Positions 45,309 to 57,887 of a stretch of 64,000 nt of DNA are shown in pieces (positions within the stretch are counted from its first letter, which is position 1; the number at the start of each line of letters is the position of its first letter). Under the pieces are notes generated by a model. That model had not been told where the DNA came from, did no database searches, and saw only the letters and a program-made list of their open reading frames with translations. Both the position numbers and the translations under genes were made by a program. Source of the DNA: Nocardioides sp. zg-DK7169 (GTDB lineage: Bacteria > Actinomycetota > Actinomycetes > Propionibacteriales > Nocardioidaceae); the NCBI RefSeq assembly GCF_013155365.1, contig NZ_JABJRA010000010.1, positions 166,388-230,387 on the forward strand, given 5' to 3'.

Positions 45309-45646
45309 GCCGCGGGGAGCGAGGAGGGGCCACCGTCCTCGCGGTCGCGCTGACCGGGCTGCTCCTGCTCCTCGGCGTGGCGCTCGCGCTCGTGGCGGGC
45401 GTGGTCGTGGCCCACCGGCAGGCCCAGTCGGCCGCCGATCTCGCGGCGCTGGGTGCAGCCGGCGCGCTGGTCGACGGGCGGGACCCGTGCACGGCCGGAT
45501 CGGCGGTGGCCGCCGCCAACGGGGCGCGGCTGGTGGGCTGCGCGGTGCAGGGGCGCACCGTCCTCGTGCGGGTCCAGGTCGCCGGACCCGCGTGGCGCGA
45601 GTGGGGCGTCGACCCGGTCGCCGAGGCCCGGGCGGGGCAGGAGTGA
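45305..45646 (+). CDS. TadG-like/Rv3654c-type protein
   Basis: A 113-aa protein with 'RGGATVLAVALTGLLLLLGV' TM at the N-terminus and 'QAQSAADLAALGAAGALVDG', the conserved segment of the TadG/Rv3654c family. Two later cysteines may pair. It closes the Tad operon. Confidence 0.88.
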   Translation: MSRGERGGATVLAVALTGLLLLLGVALALVAGVVVAHRQAQSAADLAALGAAGALVDGRDPCTAGSAVAAANGARLVGCAVQGRTVLVRVQVAGPAWREWGVDPVAEARAGQE

Positions 45647-45678
45647 GACGGAGGGGGCGAGGCGCGAGGATGTCCGCC

Positions 45679-46887
45679 ATGAGCCTCGACGTCGACCGCG
45701 TCCGCGCGGACTTCCCCGCCCTCCAGCAGGGCGTCGCCTTCTTCGACGGCCCCGGCGGGACGCAGGTACCGCGGCAGGTGGCCGAGGCGGTCGCCGCCAC
45801 GATGACCGCCGGGCTCTCCAACCGGGGCACGGTCACGGCCGCCCAGCGGCGGGCGGACGCGGTGACCCTCGGGGCGCGCGCGGCGGTGGCCGACCTGCTC
45901 GGCTGCGACCCGGCCGGGGTGGTCTTCGCCCGCTCGGCGACCCAGGCGACGTACGACGTGTCGCGCGCGCTCGCGAAGCAGTGGGGTCCGGGCGACGAGG
46001 TCGTGGTCACTCGCCTCGACCACGACTCCAACATCCGGCCCTGGGTGCAGGCCGCCGAGCGGGTGGGAGCCACGGTGCGCTGGGTCGGGTTCGACCCCTC
46101 GACCGGCGAGCTCGGCGTCGACGACGTCCGCGCGGCGCTGTCCGAGCGCACCCGGCTGGTGGCGGTCACCGGCGCGTCCAACGTGCTCGGCACCCGTCCC
46201 GACGTGCCCGCGATCGCGGCGGCGGTGCACGCCGCGGGCGCCCTGCTCTACGTCGACGGGGTGCACCTCACGCCGCACGCGCCGGTGGACGTCGCGGCGC
46301 TGGGCGCCGACTTCTACGCCTGCTCGCCGTACAAGCTGTTCGGGCCGCACCACGGCCTGGTGGTCGCCGCGCCGCAGCTGTGGGACGGGCTCCACCCCGA
46401 CAAGCTGGTGCCGTCCTCCGACGCGGTGCCCGAGCGCTTCGAGCTCGGCACGCTGCCCTACGAGCTGCTCGCCGGCACCACCGCGGCGATCGACCACCTC
46501 GCCGGGCTCGCCCCCGGGGACGCGCCCCGGGACGACCGGCGGGCCCGCCTGCTCGCGTCGATGCGGGCGGTGGAGGAGCACGAGGCCCGACTGCTCGACC
46601 GGCTCCTGACCGGGCTGCGTGGGATCGAGGCGGTCACCCTGCACGGCGACCCGGCGCAACGCACCCCGACGGTGTTCTTCTCGGTCGCCGGGCACCCGGG
46701 CCACGAGGTCCAGGCCCACCTCGCCGCGCTCGGCGTCAACGCGCCGGCCAGCCACTTCTACGCGATCGAGGCCTCGCGCTGGCTGGGCCTGGGCGACGAC
46801 GGTGCGGTGCGTGCGGGCCTGGCTCCCTACACCAGCGACGAGGACGTCGACCGGCTGCTCGCCGGGGTCGCCGCGCTCGCAGGCTGA
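45679..46887 (+). CDS. Cysteine desulfurase-like aminotransferase, class V
   Basis: A 402-aa PLP enzyme of the class V family. The PLP Lys is in '[14 protein letters not shown]', and '[10 protein letters not shown]', '[10 protein letters not shown]' and '[10 protein letters not shown]' are as in CsdA-like proteins. The C-terminal '[18 protein letters not shown]' is typical. No catalytic-loop Cys is evident, so it may not be a true desulfurase. Start at ATG 45679, well spaced from GAGGA, rather than 45670. Confidence 0.88.
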   Translation: MSLDVDRVRADFPALQQGVAFFDGPGGTQVPRQVAEAVAATMTAGLSNRGTVTAAQRRADAVTLGARAAVADLLGCDPAGVVFARSATQATYDVSRALAKQWGPGDEVVVTRLDHDSNIRPWVQAAERVGATVRWVGFDPSTGELGVDDVRAALSERTRLVAVTGASNVLGTRPDVPAIAAAVHAAGALLYVDGVHLTPHAPVDVAALGADFYACSPYKLFGPHHGLVVAAPQLWDGLHPDKLVPSSDAVPERFELGTLPYELLAGTTAAIDHLAGLAPGDAPRDDRRARLLASMRAVEEHEARLLDRLLTGLRGIEAVTLHGDPAQRTPTVFFSVAGHPGHEVQAHLAALGVNAPASHFYAIEASRWLGLGDDGAVRAGLAPYTSDEDVDRLLAGVAALAG

Positions 46888-46903
46888 CCGCGCGGGCCGG
46901 GAC

Positions 46904-49264
46904 TCAGTCCCCGCGGGGCGCGTGCTCGAGCAGCAGGTCCAGCAGCGCCACCGCGCCCGGCTTGTCGAGCGGGTTGTTCTGGTTGCCGCACTTGGGCGAC
47001 TGGATGCAGGAGGGGCAGCCCTCCACGCAGCCGCACGCGGCGATCGTGTCGCGGGTCGCGGTCAGCCAGTCCCGCGCGGCGGCGTAGCCGCGCTCGGCGA
47101 AGCCGGCCCCGCCCGGGTGCCCGTCGTGGACGAAGACCGTCAGCTGCCCGGTGTCGGGGTGCAGCGCGGTCGAGACGCCGCCGATGTCCCAGCGGTCGCA
47201 GGTGGCGAACAGCGGCAGCAGCCCGATCGAGCAGTGCTCGGCGGCGTGCGCGGCGCCGGGCAGGTCGGCCGGAAGGATCCCGCTCTCGGCGAGCACGTCG
47301 GCCGGCACCGTCCACCACACCGCGGAGGTCGCCAGCGTGCGCTCGGGCAGGTCGAGGGGCTCCTCGGCGACCACCTCGCCGCTGGGGTGACGGCGCTTGA
47401 GGAACGACACCACCTGGTGGCGCACCTCCACGTCGCCGAAGGAGAGCCGGCAGGGTCCCCAGGTCTCGTGCTGGCGCTCGGCGACGATCGCGATGTCGGT
47501 GACCTCGCGCGCCGAGGTGGAGTAGTCGGGCTCGGCGCGCACGATCTCGGCGACGTGGTCCTCGAGGTCCAGCGAGGTCACCAGCCAGGTCTCGCCGCGG
47601 TGGACGTAGACCGCGCCCGGGTGGGCGGCGGCGTGGGAGCTGGCCGCGTCGACGGTGCCGACCACCCGGCCGGTGCCCTCCTCGACGAGCTGGACCGGGC
47701 TCCCGCCGCTCGAGCGGATGTCGGCGAGGTCGGCCGCACGGCGCCGGTCGGTCCAGAACCAGCCCCGGGGGCGCCGGCGCAGCAGCCCGATGTCGGTCAG
47801 CGAGTCGACGACCGTGCGGGCGTCGGGGCCGAAGAGGGGCAGCTCCTCCTCGGTGAGCGGCCGCTCCTGGGCGGCGGCGCACAGGTGCGGGCCCAGGACG
47901 TAGGGGTTGCCGGGGTCGAACACGGTCGCCTCGACCGGGCGTCCCAGCAGGGTCTCAGGGTGGTGCACGAGGTAGGTGTCCAGCGGGTCGTCGCGGGCCA
48001 CGAGCACGCCGATCGCGTCCTGCGCGCCGCGCCCGGCGCGACCGACCTGCTGCCAGAACGCGGCCCGGGTGCCGGGGAACCCGGCCACCAGCACGGCGTC
48101 CAGGCCGCTGATGTCGATGCCGAGCTCGAGGGCGTTGGTGGCCGCCAGCCCGCGCAGCTCGCCGCGGCGCAGGGCGTCCTCGATCGCGCGCCGCTCCTCG
48201 GGCAGGTAGCCGCCGCGGTACGCCGCGACCCGCCCGGCCAGCGAGGGGTCGACCTCGGCGAGCAGCCCCGCCGCGCTCATCGCGACCTGCTCGGCGCCGC
48301 GGCGCGAGCGCACGAAGGCCAGGGTCCGCACGCCCGCGACCACCAGGTCGGCGAGCAGGTCGGCGGTCTCGGAGGACGCGGCGCGCCGCACCGGGGCGCC
48401 GTTCTCGCCGGCGCCGGCGGTGAAGGGCGGCTCCCACAACGCCATCGAGAGGCGTCCGCGTGGCGAGGTGTCGCCGGTGACGGCGAGGACCTCCAGGCCG
48501 GTGAGGCGCTCGGCCGCGCGCTCCGGCTCCGCGACCGTGGCCGAGGCGAGCACGAACGTGGGGTGTGCGCCGTAGTGGGCGCAGATGCGGCGCAGCCGGC
48601 GCAGCACGTGGGAGACATGGGCGCCGAACACGCCGCGGTAGTGGTGGCACTCGTCGATCACGACGTAGCGCAGCGAGCCCAGGAAGGCCGCCCACCGCTC
48701 GTGGCCCGGCAGCAGCGAGCGGTGCAGCATGTCGGGGTTGGTCAGGACGTACTCGGCGTGGTCGCGCGCCCAGTCGCGCTGCTCGCGGGCGCTGTCGCCG
48801 TCGTGGGTGGTGATCCGCACGTCGAGCCCGAGCCCGCCCATCGAGTGCAGCTGGTCCTGGGCCAGCGCCTTGGTCGGGGCGACGTAGAGCACGGTCGCGC
48901 CCCGGCGCCCCCGCGGGCTGCGCGCGGCGCGGATGTCGGTGAGCGCCGGGAGCTGGTAGGCCAGGGACTTGCCCGAGGCGGTGCCGGTGGCCAGGACGAC
49001 GTGCTGTCCCTCGTGGGCCGCCTCCGCCGCGACCACCTGGTGGCGCCACGGGGCGACGAGCCCGCGCCCGGCGTACGCCGCGACGACCTCGGGGTCCGCC
49101 CACGCCGGCCAGTCGGCCGTGAGGCCCTCGCGTGCGGGGAGGACCTCGAGGTGGACCAGACGGTCTTCGCGACCCGGGACGGCGGCGAGCCGCTCGACGA
49201 GTCCGGTCACGGCCGAGGGCCCCGAGGCTCCCGCCGCAGGCGGGAGATGGAGCGAGATGGCCAT
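46904..49264 (-). CDS. MrfA/Hrq1-like DEAD/DEAH helicase with DUF1998
   Basis: A 786-aa SF2 helicase. Walker A is '[20 protein letters not shown]', the DEAH-type box '[11 protein letters not shown]', '[11 protein letters not shown]', and motif VI '[14 protein letters not shown]'. A C-terminal DUF1998 region has a Cys cluster '[20 protein letters not shown]' for zinc. Homologues include B. subtilis MrfA and yeast Hrq1, which act in DNA repair. It matches Rv3649 in the conserved order. ATG 49264. Confidence 0.94.
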   Translation of the reverse strand: MAISLHLPPAAGASGPSAVTGLVERLAAVPGREDRLVHLEVLPAREGLTADWPAWADPEVVAAYAGRGLVAPWRHQVVAAEAAHEGQHVVLATGTASGKSLAYQLPALTDIRAARSPRGRRGATVLYVAPTKALAQDQLHSMGGLGLDVRITTHDGDSAREQRDWARDHAEYVLTNPDMLHRSLLPGHERWAAFLGSLRYVVIDECHHYRGVFGAHVSHVLRRLRRICAHYGAHPTFVLASATVAEPERAAERLTGLEVLAVTGDTSPRGRLSMALWEPPFTAGAGENGAPVRRAASSETADLLADLVVAGVRTLAFVRSRRGAEQVAMSAAGLLAEVDPSLAGRVAAYRGGYLPEERRAIEDALRRGELRGLAATNALELGIDISGLDAVLVAGFPGTRAAFWQQVGRAGRGAQDAIGVLVARDDPLDTYLVHHPETLLGRPVEATVFDPGNPYVLGPHLCAAAQERPLTEEELPLFGPDARTVVDSLTDIGLLRRRPRGWFWTDRRRAADLADIRSSGGSPVQLVEEGTGRVVGTVDAASSHAAAHPGAVYVHRGETWLVTSLDLEDHVAEIVRAEPDYSTSAREVTDIAIVAERQHETWGPCRLSFGDVEVRHQVVSFLKRRHPSGEVVAEEPLDLPERTLATSAVWWTVPADVLAESGILPADLPGAAHAAEHCSIGLLPLFATCDRWDIGGVSTALHPDTGQLTVFVHDGHPGGAGFAERGYAAARDWLTATRDTIAACGCVEGCPSCIQSPKCGNQNNPLDKPGAVALLDLLLEHAPRGD

Positions 49265-49450
49265 ACCGGCAGTGTCGCAAACGCCTCCGACAGCCCCGGA
49301 ATCGAGCGTGCGGAGGGGGACTCGTCCACCGTCGGAGTGGCGGTGTCTGTGCGCAGGAGCGGGGCCCGTGGTTTCATATGGCAGGCCGGATGTCGGGGCG
49401 GGGGACGTCTCGGTGGCCGGCTCGCTCAGCCCGCCTCTCGAGGAGTAACC

Positions 49451-49789
49451 GTGGACCTCACTCTTGCAACACGCGACGTCGATGGGAAGACCATCGTTGC
49501 CGTCGGTGGCGAGATCGACGTCTACACCGCCCCGAAGCTCCGTGACAAGATCACCGAGCTCGTCGCTGCGGGCGTCTATGACCTCGTGATCGACATGGAA
49601 GCGGTGGAGTTCCTGGACTCCACCGGCCTCGGCGTGCTCGTCGGCGGCCTCAAGAAGGTGCGGGCCCACGACGGCTCGCTGCACCTGGTCTGCACCCAGG
49701 ACCGGCTGCTCAAGATCTTCCGCATCACCGGCCTGTCGAAGGTGTTCGTGATCCACGACTCCGCCGACGCCGCACTCGCCGGCAGCTGA
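49451..49789 (+). CDS. STAS anti-anti-sigma factor (RsbV/BldG type)
   Basis: A 112-aa STAS protein. The phosphorylatable Ser is S57 in '[16 protein letters not shown]'; '[18 protein letters not shown]' fits BldG/RsbV. GTG 49451 follows GAGGAGTAACC. No anti-sigma kinase is adjacent. It is divergent from the helicase. Confidence 0.92.
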   Translation: MDLTLATRDVDGKTIVAVGGEIDVYTAPKLRDKITELVAAGVYDLVIDMEAVEFLDSTGLGVLVGGLKKVRAHDGSLHLVCTQDRLLKIFRITGLSKVFVIHDSADAALAGS

Positions 49790-49804
49790 CCTCCGCGTCC
49801 GCTC

Positions 49805-49831
49805 AGCCCGGTCCCCGTCGGGGGCCGGGCT
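49805..49831 (+). terminator. Terminator after STAS gene
   Basis: AGCCCGG (49805-49811) and CCGGGCT (49825-49831) plus inner CCCC/GGGG pairs, with one bulged T. Confidence 0.65.
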
Positions 49832-49855
49832 CGGCGTCGTCCCCGCGCGCCCTGG

Positions 49856-49883
49856 TGTGACCCAGGTCTCATCTGCGTAGACT
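49856..49883 (+). promoter_or_regulatory. hppA promoter with possible Crp site
   Basis: TAGACT (49878-49883) is a -10-like box. Seventeen bp upstream is GTGTGA, which forms part of TGTGACCCAGGTCTCA (49856-49871), a Crp-like site with one mismatch in the right half. Confidence 0.4.
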
Positions 49884-49953
49884 CCGGCTCGTTCCGACGC
49901 TGGACGAGCGGGATCCAGCCGGACACCACCCCACCGGCAGCAGGAGGAAACAC

Positions 49954-52296
<2,343 letters not shown>

Positions 52297-52351
52297 TCGC
52301 GGCGGACGGCACCGTCCGAGGTGTCGGGCACGGACCCCTAGGCTGGGGCCC

Positions 52352-53839
52352 GTGCCCGACACCGATCTCCCCGCACGACTCCGATCGGCCCTCGAGGCCG
52401 CCGACTTCACCTACGACGCCGTCGCCGAGCTGCTCGGCCCCCGCGCCCACGACGCGCTGGCCCGCAACGAGACGACGCCGGGGGTACGCCGTACCGCCGG
52501 CGGGTCGCCGCTGGAGACCCTGGTGCGGCTCTTCCTGCTCCAGCAGACCGTCCCCCGCGCCGCGGCCGACGCCGCGCTGCCCGGCCTCGTCGACCGGCTC
52601 GCCGTGGAGGGCCTGGTCGAGCAGTCCGTGAGCGAGGTCGCCGCCCGCCTCGACGTGCGGCCCTACGGAACCGACGCCGACGAGCCGCTGTGGGTGGTCA
52701 GCGACCTCACGCCCGGCCTGGACGGCGGCCCGCAGCGCGTCGGCCCCGACCACGTGCTCGGCATCAGCTCCGCCTCCACCTCGCTGGCCCAGCTGACCCT
52801 GCGCGACCCGGTCGGGCGCTCCCTGGACCTCGGCACCGGCTGCGGCGTCCAGGCGCTGCACCTCGCGCGCCACAGCGACGCCGTGGTCGCCACCGACGTC
52901 AACCAGCGCGCCCTGCGCATCACCCGCTTCAACGCCGCGCTGAACGGCGTGGCCGACGTCGTCGAGGTCCGCGACGGCTCGTTCTTCGAGCCGGTGCGCG
53001 AGGAGCGCTTCGACCTGATCGCCACCAACCCGCCGTTCGTGATCTCCCCGGCGACCGGCGAGCGGCTGGTCTACCGCGACAGCGGCCTGCCCGGCGACCG
53101 CGTCGTGGAGGACATCGTCCGCACCGCCCCCGCCCACCTGAACCCCGGCGGCTGGTGCCAGGTGCTCGCCAACTGGGTGATCAGCCGGGAGCGGTCCTGG
53201 GACGAGCGGCTGCTGCCGTGGCTCGCCGACGACTGCGACGCGTTCGTGGTGCAGCGCGAGGTCCTCGACCCCGCGGCGTACGTCGAGCTGTGGCTCAAGG
53301 ACGCCGGCCAGCACGGCGCGCCCGACTACGTGCGCCGCTACGACACCTGGCTGTCGTGGTTCGACGAGCAGGGCATCGAGGCGGTCGGCTTCGGCTGGAT
53401 CAACCTGCGCAAGCGCACCGCCGACGCGCCCGGGAGCGCGGCGCGCGAGCTGCTGGAGTGGCCCTACGACGTCGAGCAGCCGGTCGCCGCCGCGATCGGT
53501 GCCTGGGGCGACGCCGTCGAGGTGCTCGACGACGGAGTCGACGCCGCCAGTCGCCTGGTGGTGCGCGACGACGTCCAGCAGGAGACCGTCGGGCTGCCCG
53601 GCGCCGAGGACCCCGAGGCCGTCGTCCTGCGCCAGCGCCGCGGCCTGCGCCGCGCCCGCCGCGCGGACACCCTCGAGGCCGCGCTCGTCGGCGCCTGCGA
53701 CGGGGAGCTCAGCCTCGGCCAGATCCTCGACGCGCTCGCCCAGCTGCTCGAGCGCGATCCCGCCCAGGTGCGCGAGACCTACCTCCCGGTCGTGCGCGAG
53801 CTGGTGGCCGAGGGCTTCTTGGAGCCGGCCGACGTCTAG
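52352..53839 (+). CDS. N6-type SAM methyltransferase, DUF7059-like
   Basis: A 495-aa methyltransferase. After an N-terminal helical domain (about 1-140), the SAM motif 'SLDLGTGCGVQALHLARHSD' and catalytic 'LIATNPPFVIS' (NPPF) mark an RlmG/RsmC/HemK-like enzyme acting on an exocyclic amine. The C-terminal 200 residues are actinobacteria-specific. GTG 52352 lies about 7 bp after a TAGGCT box, so probably leaderless. rRNA or protein substrate is not known. Confidence 0.88.
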   Translation: MPDTDLPARLRSALEAADFTYDAVAELLGPRAHDALARNETTPGVRRTAGGSPLETLVRLFLLQQTVPRAAADAALPGLVDRLAVEGLVEQSVSEVAARLDVRPYGTDADEPLWVVSDLTPGLDGGPQRVGPDHVLGISSASTSLAQLTLRDPVGRSLDLGTGCGVQALHLARHSDAVVATDVNQRALRITRFNAALNGVADVVEVRDGSFFEPVREERFDLIATNPPFVISPATGERLVYRDSGLPGDRVVEDIVRTAPAHLNPGGWCQVLANWVISRERSWDERLLPWLADDCDAFVVQREVLDPAAYVELWLKDAGQHGAPDYVRRYDTWLSWFDEQGIEAVGFGWINLRKRTADAPGSAARELLEWPYDVEQPVAAAIGAWGDAVEVLDDGVDAASRLVVRDDVQQETVGLPGAEDPEAVVLRQRRGLRRARRADTLEAALVGACDGELSLGQILDALAQLLERDPAQVRETYLPVVRELVAEGFLEPADV

Positions 53840-53959
53840 CACCTGCGGGTCCGCCCCTCCGGGCGGCCCCGAAACCACCCCCGCGACGGCTCGTGGGCAA
53901 AAGCGCCTCGGGCACGCGCTACCGTGAGCCGCTGACCGGCACGAAGAGAAAGAGCAGAC

Positions 53960-56704
53960 GTGGCACACAAGTTGGTGATCGTCGAGTCCCCGGCGAAGGC
54001 CCGCACCATCGGCGGGTACCTCGGACAGGGGTACGTCGTCGAGTCCTCCATCGGCCACATCCGTGACCTCCCGCAGAGCGCAGCGGAGACACCGGCCAAG
54101 ATCAAGGACAAGCCCTGGGGTCGCCTCGGCGTCGACGTGGAGCACGGGTTCGAGCCCTACTACGTGGTCCCGCGCGACAAGAAGGCCCACATGGCCAAGC
54201 TCAAGTCGCTGCTGAAGGACGCCGACGAGCTCTACCTCGCCACCGATGAGGACCGCGAGGGAGAGGCGATCGCCTGGCACCTCCTCGACGAGCTGAAGCC
54301 CAAGAAGGGCGTCCCGGTCAAGCGGATGGTCTTCCACGAGATCACCAAGCCGGCCATCCAGGCCGCCGCCGAGAACCCCCGCGAGCTCGACATGGACCTC
54401 GTCGAGGCCCAGGAGGCGCGTCGCATCCTCGACCGCCTCTACGGCTACGAGGTCTCCCCGGTGCTGTGGAAGAAGATCATGTCCGGCCTGTCCGCCGGCC
54501 GGGTCCAGTCGGTCGCGACCCGCCTGGTCGTGGACCGCGAGCGTGAGCGGATGCGCTTCCACGTCGCGTCGTACTGGGACCTCGAGGGGACCTTCGACGC
54601 CGGCAGCAAGCACGACCAGCGGATGTTCCCCGCCAAGCTGCACTCCGTCGACGGCGCCCGCGTCGCCCGCGGCTCCGACTTCGGCCCCGACGGGCTGCTG
54701 AAGAAGACCGACGGCATCGTCCACCTCGACCGCACCCGCGCCGAGGCGCTGTCCGCGGCGCTGCAGGACGCGACGTACGACGTGCGCTCGGTGGAGTCCA
54801 AGCCCTACCGCCGCAGCCCCTACGCGCCGTTCCGCACCACGACGCTGCAGCAGGAGGCCAGCCGCAAGCTCGGCATGAGCGCGAGCGTGACCATGTCGGT
54901 CGCCCAGCGCCTCTACGAGAACGGCTTCATCACCTACATGCGTACCGACTCCACCACCCTCTCGGGCGGGGCGGTCGAGGCGGCGCGCAACCAGGTGCGC
55001 GAGCTGTACGGCGCGGAGTACCTCCCGGACAAGCCCCGCACCTACGCCTCCAAGGTCAAGAACGCCCAGGAGGCGCACGAGGCGATCCGGCCCGCCGGCG
55101 AGTCCTTCCGGACGCCCGCCCAGACCGGGCTCACCGGGGAGCAGTTCCGCCTCTACGAGCTGATCTGGATGCGCACCGTCGCCTCCCAGATGAAGGACGC
55201 CACCGGCCAGTCGGTCTCGATCCGGCTGGGCGGCACCGCGGCCACCGGCGAGGACGTCGTCTTCGCCGCCAGCGGCCGCGTGATCACCTTCCACGGCTTC
55301 CTCAAGGCCTACGTCGAGGGCGTCGAGGAGGGTGCCGCGAAGGACGACGCGGAGACCCGCCTGCCCGCGCTCGTCGAGGGCGACGCGGTCTCGGCCGCGT
55401 CGGTGAGCGCCAACGGCCACGAGACCAAGCCGCCGGCCCGCTACACCGAGGCCACGCTGATCAAGGAGCTCGAGGACCGCGAGATCGGCCGCCCCTCGAC
55501 GTACGCCTCGATCATCGGCACCATCCTGAACCGCGGCTACGTCTACAAGAAGGGCACCGCGCTGGTGCCGGCGTGGCTGGCCTTCTCGGTGGTGCGCCTG
55601 CTCGTGGAGCACTTCCCCCGGCAGATCTCCTATGAGTTCACCGCCGAGATGGAGGACGTGCTCGACGAGATCGCGGCCGGCCGCAAGGACCGCAACACCG
55701 AGCTCGGCGAGTTCTACTACGGCTCCGGCGACGTGGACGGGCTCAAGAAGCTCGTCGACGGGCTCGGCGACATCGACGCGCGCGAGCTCGCGACGTTCCC
55801 GATCGGCGATCCCGAGGCCGGGATCAACCTGCGGGTGGGGCGCTACGGCCCCTACCTGGAGGGCCCGGGCGACGACGGCACCCCGGCCGGCAAGCGGGCG
55901 AACGTGCCCGACGACCTGCCGCCCGACGAGCTGACCCTCGAGAAGGCCGCCGAGCTGTTCGCCAACCCGGCGGGCGAGGAGATCGCGCTCGGCACGCACC
56001 CGGAGACCGGGCTGCAGGTCGTGGCGAAGAACGGCCGCTTCGGCCCCTACGTCACCGAGGTGCTCCCCGAGGACGCGCCGAAGTCGGCGAAGCCGCGCAC
56101 CGGCTCGCTGTTCAAGTCGATGTCGCTGGACACCGTGACCCTCGCCGACGCGGTCAAGCTGCTCGAGCTGCCGCGCGTGGTCGGCGAGGACCCGGAGAGC
56201 GGCGAGGAGATCACCGCCCAGAACGGCCGCTACGGCCCGTACCTGAAGAAGGGCACGGACTCGCGGTCGCTGACCAGCGAGGACCAGATCTTCTCGGTGA
56301 CCCTCGACGAGGCGCTGAAGATCTACGCCCAGCCCAAGCAGCGCGGCCGGGCCGCGGCGGCGCCGCCGCTCAAGGAGCTGGGCAACGACCCGGTCTCCGG
56401 GCAGCCGGTCGTGGTGAAGTCGGGCCGCTTCGGCGAGTACGTCACCGACGGCGAGTACAACGCGACGCTGCGCAAGGACGACACGGTCGAGGCGATCACC
56501 CTCGAGCGCGCCGCCGAGCTCCTCGCCGAGCGCCGCGAGCGCGGCCCGGCGAAGAAGGCCGCCAAGAAGACGGCCAAGAAGGCGCCCGCGAAGAAGGCCG
56601 CCGCCAAGAAGGCCCCGGCCAAGAAGGCGGCCGCCAAGAAGGGCACGGCCACCAAGACCGCGGCCAAGAAGACCACCAAGAAGGCGGCCGCCGACCCCGA
56701 GTGA
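53960..56704 (+). CDS. topA: DNA topoisomerase I
   Basis: A 914-aa type IA topoisomerase. TOPRIM 'YLATDEDREGEAIAWHLL' and catalytic Tyr (about 326) in 'FITYMRTDSTTLSGG' are intact, followed by repeated C-terminal strand-passage domains ('NGRYGPYLKKG', 'SGRFGEYVTDG') without zinc fingers. The last 50 residues are a Lys/Ala tail (repeats of KKAPAKKAAA) as reported for mycobacterial and streptomycete TopA. GTG 53960. It is followed by a REP-like hairpin. Confidence 0.97.
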   Translation: MAHKLVIVESPAKARTIGGYLGQGYVVESSIGHIRDLPQSAAETPAKIKDKPWGRLGVDVEHGFEPYYVVPRDKKAHMAKLKSLLKDADELYLATDEDREGEAIAWHLLDELKPKKGVPVKRMVFHEITKPAIQAAAENPRELDMDLVEAQEARRILDRLYGYEVSPVLWKKIMSGLSAGRVQSVATRLVVDRERERMRFHVASYWDLEGTFDAGSKHDQRMFPAKLHSVDGARVARGSDFGPDGLLKKTDGIVHLDRTRAEALSAALQDATYDVRSVESKPYRRSPYAPFRTTTLQQEASRKLGMSASVTMSVAQRLYENGFITYMRTDSTTLSGGAVEAARNQVRELYGAEYLPDKPRTYASKVKNAQEAHEAIRPAGESFRTPAQTGLTGEQFRLYELIWMRTVASQMKDATGQSVSIRLGGTAATGEDVVFAASGRVITFHGFLKAYVEGVEEGAAKDDAETRLPALVEGDAVSAASVSANGHETKPPARYTEATLIKELEDREIGRPSTYASIIGTILNRGYVYKKGTALVPAWLAFSVVRLLVEHFPRQISYEFTAEMEDVLDEIAAGRKDRNTELGEFYYGSGDVDGLKKLVDGLGDIDARELATFPIGDPEAGINLRVGRYGPYLEGPGDDGTPAGKRANVPDDLPPDELTLEKAAELFANPAGEEIALGTHPETGLQVVAKNGRFGPYVTEVLPEDAPKSAKPRTGSLFKSMSLDTVTLADAVKLLELPRVVGEDPESGEEITAQNGRYGPYLKKGTDSRSLTSEDQIFSVTLDEALKIYAQPKQRGRAAAAPPLKELGNDPVSGQPVVVKSGRFGEYVTDGEYNATLRKDDTVEAITLERAAELLAERRERGPAKKAAKKTAKKAPAKKAAAKKAPAKKAAAKKGTATKTAAKKTTKKAAADPE

Positions 56705-56738
56705 GTCGGCGGGCCGGTTGGTTGAGCTCACGTCCGTG

Positions 56739-56781
56739 GGTCGAGCCTGTCGAAACCCCATCGGTTTCGACAGGCTCGACC
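56739..56781. repeat. REP-like hairpin after topA
   Basis: Perfect 19-bp arms GGTCGAGCCTGTCGAAACC (56739-56757) and GGTTTCGACAGGCTCGACC (56763-56781) with a 5-nt loop. The core equals the repeat units at 20.0, 24.3 and 26.5 kb. It may also terminate topA. Confidence 0.85.
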
Positions 56782-56923
56782 ACCGGCGCCGTAGCTCCGT
56801 CGACCCCTGCGCGCGCCCACCCGCGGCGACCCGGTCTGGACCACTATCGCCGCCGCGACTCCCATTTCTAAACAGGTGTCTTAATGTCGGGGACCGTCCG
56901 GAACCCCCGAATCCAGGAGCACC

Positions 56924-57811
56924 ATGCGCATCCTCCCCTCCGCCCTCGCGCTCGCCGTCGCCGCCGGCCTGGCCGTCCCGGCATTCGCCACCCCCGCCGC
57001 CGCGACCACCACGCCGGCCCCGCGCAAGGCCCCGGCCTTCCAGGTGAGCGCCGCCGCGTCCGGCCAGGCGATCGTCGGCAAGACGATCACCCTCAAGGGC
57101 CGCGTCGTCGGCCCCGGCGCCGCGAAGTCGCCGGTCACCGTCCAGGTCCGCCACGCCGCCGGCGGCTGGAAGAAGGCCGCCACCGTGCGGACCAACGCCA
57201 AGGCGGCGTACACCGCGAAGATCTCGCTCACCCGGGCCGGGGCGACCTCGCTGCGCGTGGTCAAGCCCCGGTCGGCCACGCGCGCCGCCGGGACGAGCAA
57301 GCCGGTGGCGCTCACCGTGCAGAAGTGGATCGACCTGGCCCAGTCGCCGCACCTGGCCGTCGGCGTCGGCTTCCACCACCACTCTGCGACCATCGCCGGG
57401 ACCCGCTACGCGTCCTCGCTCCAGGCCGCCGGGTCCGGGATGTACGCCTTCGCCACCGGTGGCGCCTGCTCGCGCCTGGAGCTGCGCTTCGGGTTCCGTG
57501 ACGCCGACCGCCCGCTCCTGGCGAGCGACGCCGCGATGTCGCTGGCGGTGGCGAGCGCGGCGCGGTTCGAGGGGGCGCTGCCCGACGAGGGCGCGGAGGT
57601 GCAGCGGACCGGGATCGGCGCGGCGAAGCGGGTGGGCGTCGACCTGGGGACCGACCGCTTCGTCGCCATGATCGTGGAGGCCCAGGGTTACGCGGAGGGA
57701 AGTGACGTGGGCGTCCCGATCCGCACCGTGATCGCCGAGCCGCGCATGCTCTGCTCGGTCGACACGCTGCCGGCGATCGGCGACGAGGACATCTTCGGGG
57801 CGCTGTCCTGA
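56924..57811 (+). CDS. Secreted Ig-like protein of unknown function
   Basis: A 295-aa exported protein. A signal peptide of about 27 residues ends near 'AFATPAAA'. Residues about 38-130 look like a bacterial Ig-like domain ('GQAIVGKTITLKGRVVGPGA'). The C-terminal half (about 135-295) has no recognised family; it contains 'GVGFHHHSATIAGTRYASSL' and cysteines at about 186 and 277. ATG 56924 after AGGAG. A cell-surface role is inferred. Confidence 0.75.
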   Translation: MRILPSALALAVAAGLAVPAFATPAAATTTPAPRKAPAFQVSAAASGQAIVGKTITLKGRVVGPGAAKSPVTVQVRHAAGGWKKAATVRTNAKAAYTAKISLTRAGATSLRVVKPRSATRAAGTSKPVALTVQKWIDLAQSPHLAVGVGFHHHSATIAGTRYASSLQAAGSGMYAFATGGACSRLELRFGFRDADRPLLASDAAMSLAVASAARFEGALPDEGAEVQRTGIGAAKRVGVDLGTDRFVAMIVEAQGYAEGSDVGVPIRTVIAEPRMLCSVDTLPAIGDEDIFGALS

Positions 57812-57832
57812 TCCTGCCCGTGTGCCGTGCCG

Positions 57833-57867
57833 GCGCCGACCGTGCCCACGCCGGGCACGGTCGGCGC
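57833..57867 (+). terminator. Terminator before tmk
   Basis: A 15-bp perfect stem GCGCCGACCGTGCCC (57833-57847) with its complement at 57853-57867 and a 5-nt loop. Confidence 0.8.
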
Positions 57868-57887
57868 TGCCGCATAGGGTGGAGGCC

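Noticed and set aside
56550..56700. Lys/Ala repeats at the topA end as a separate repeat element
   Set aside because: They encode the known basic tail of actinobacterial TopA and stay in frame to the stop.
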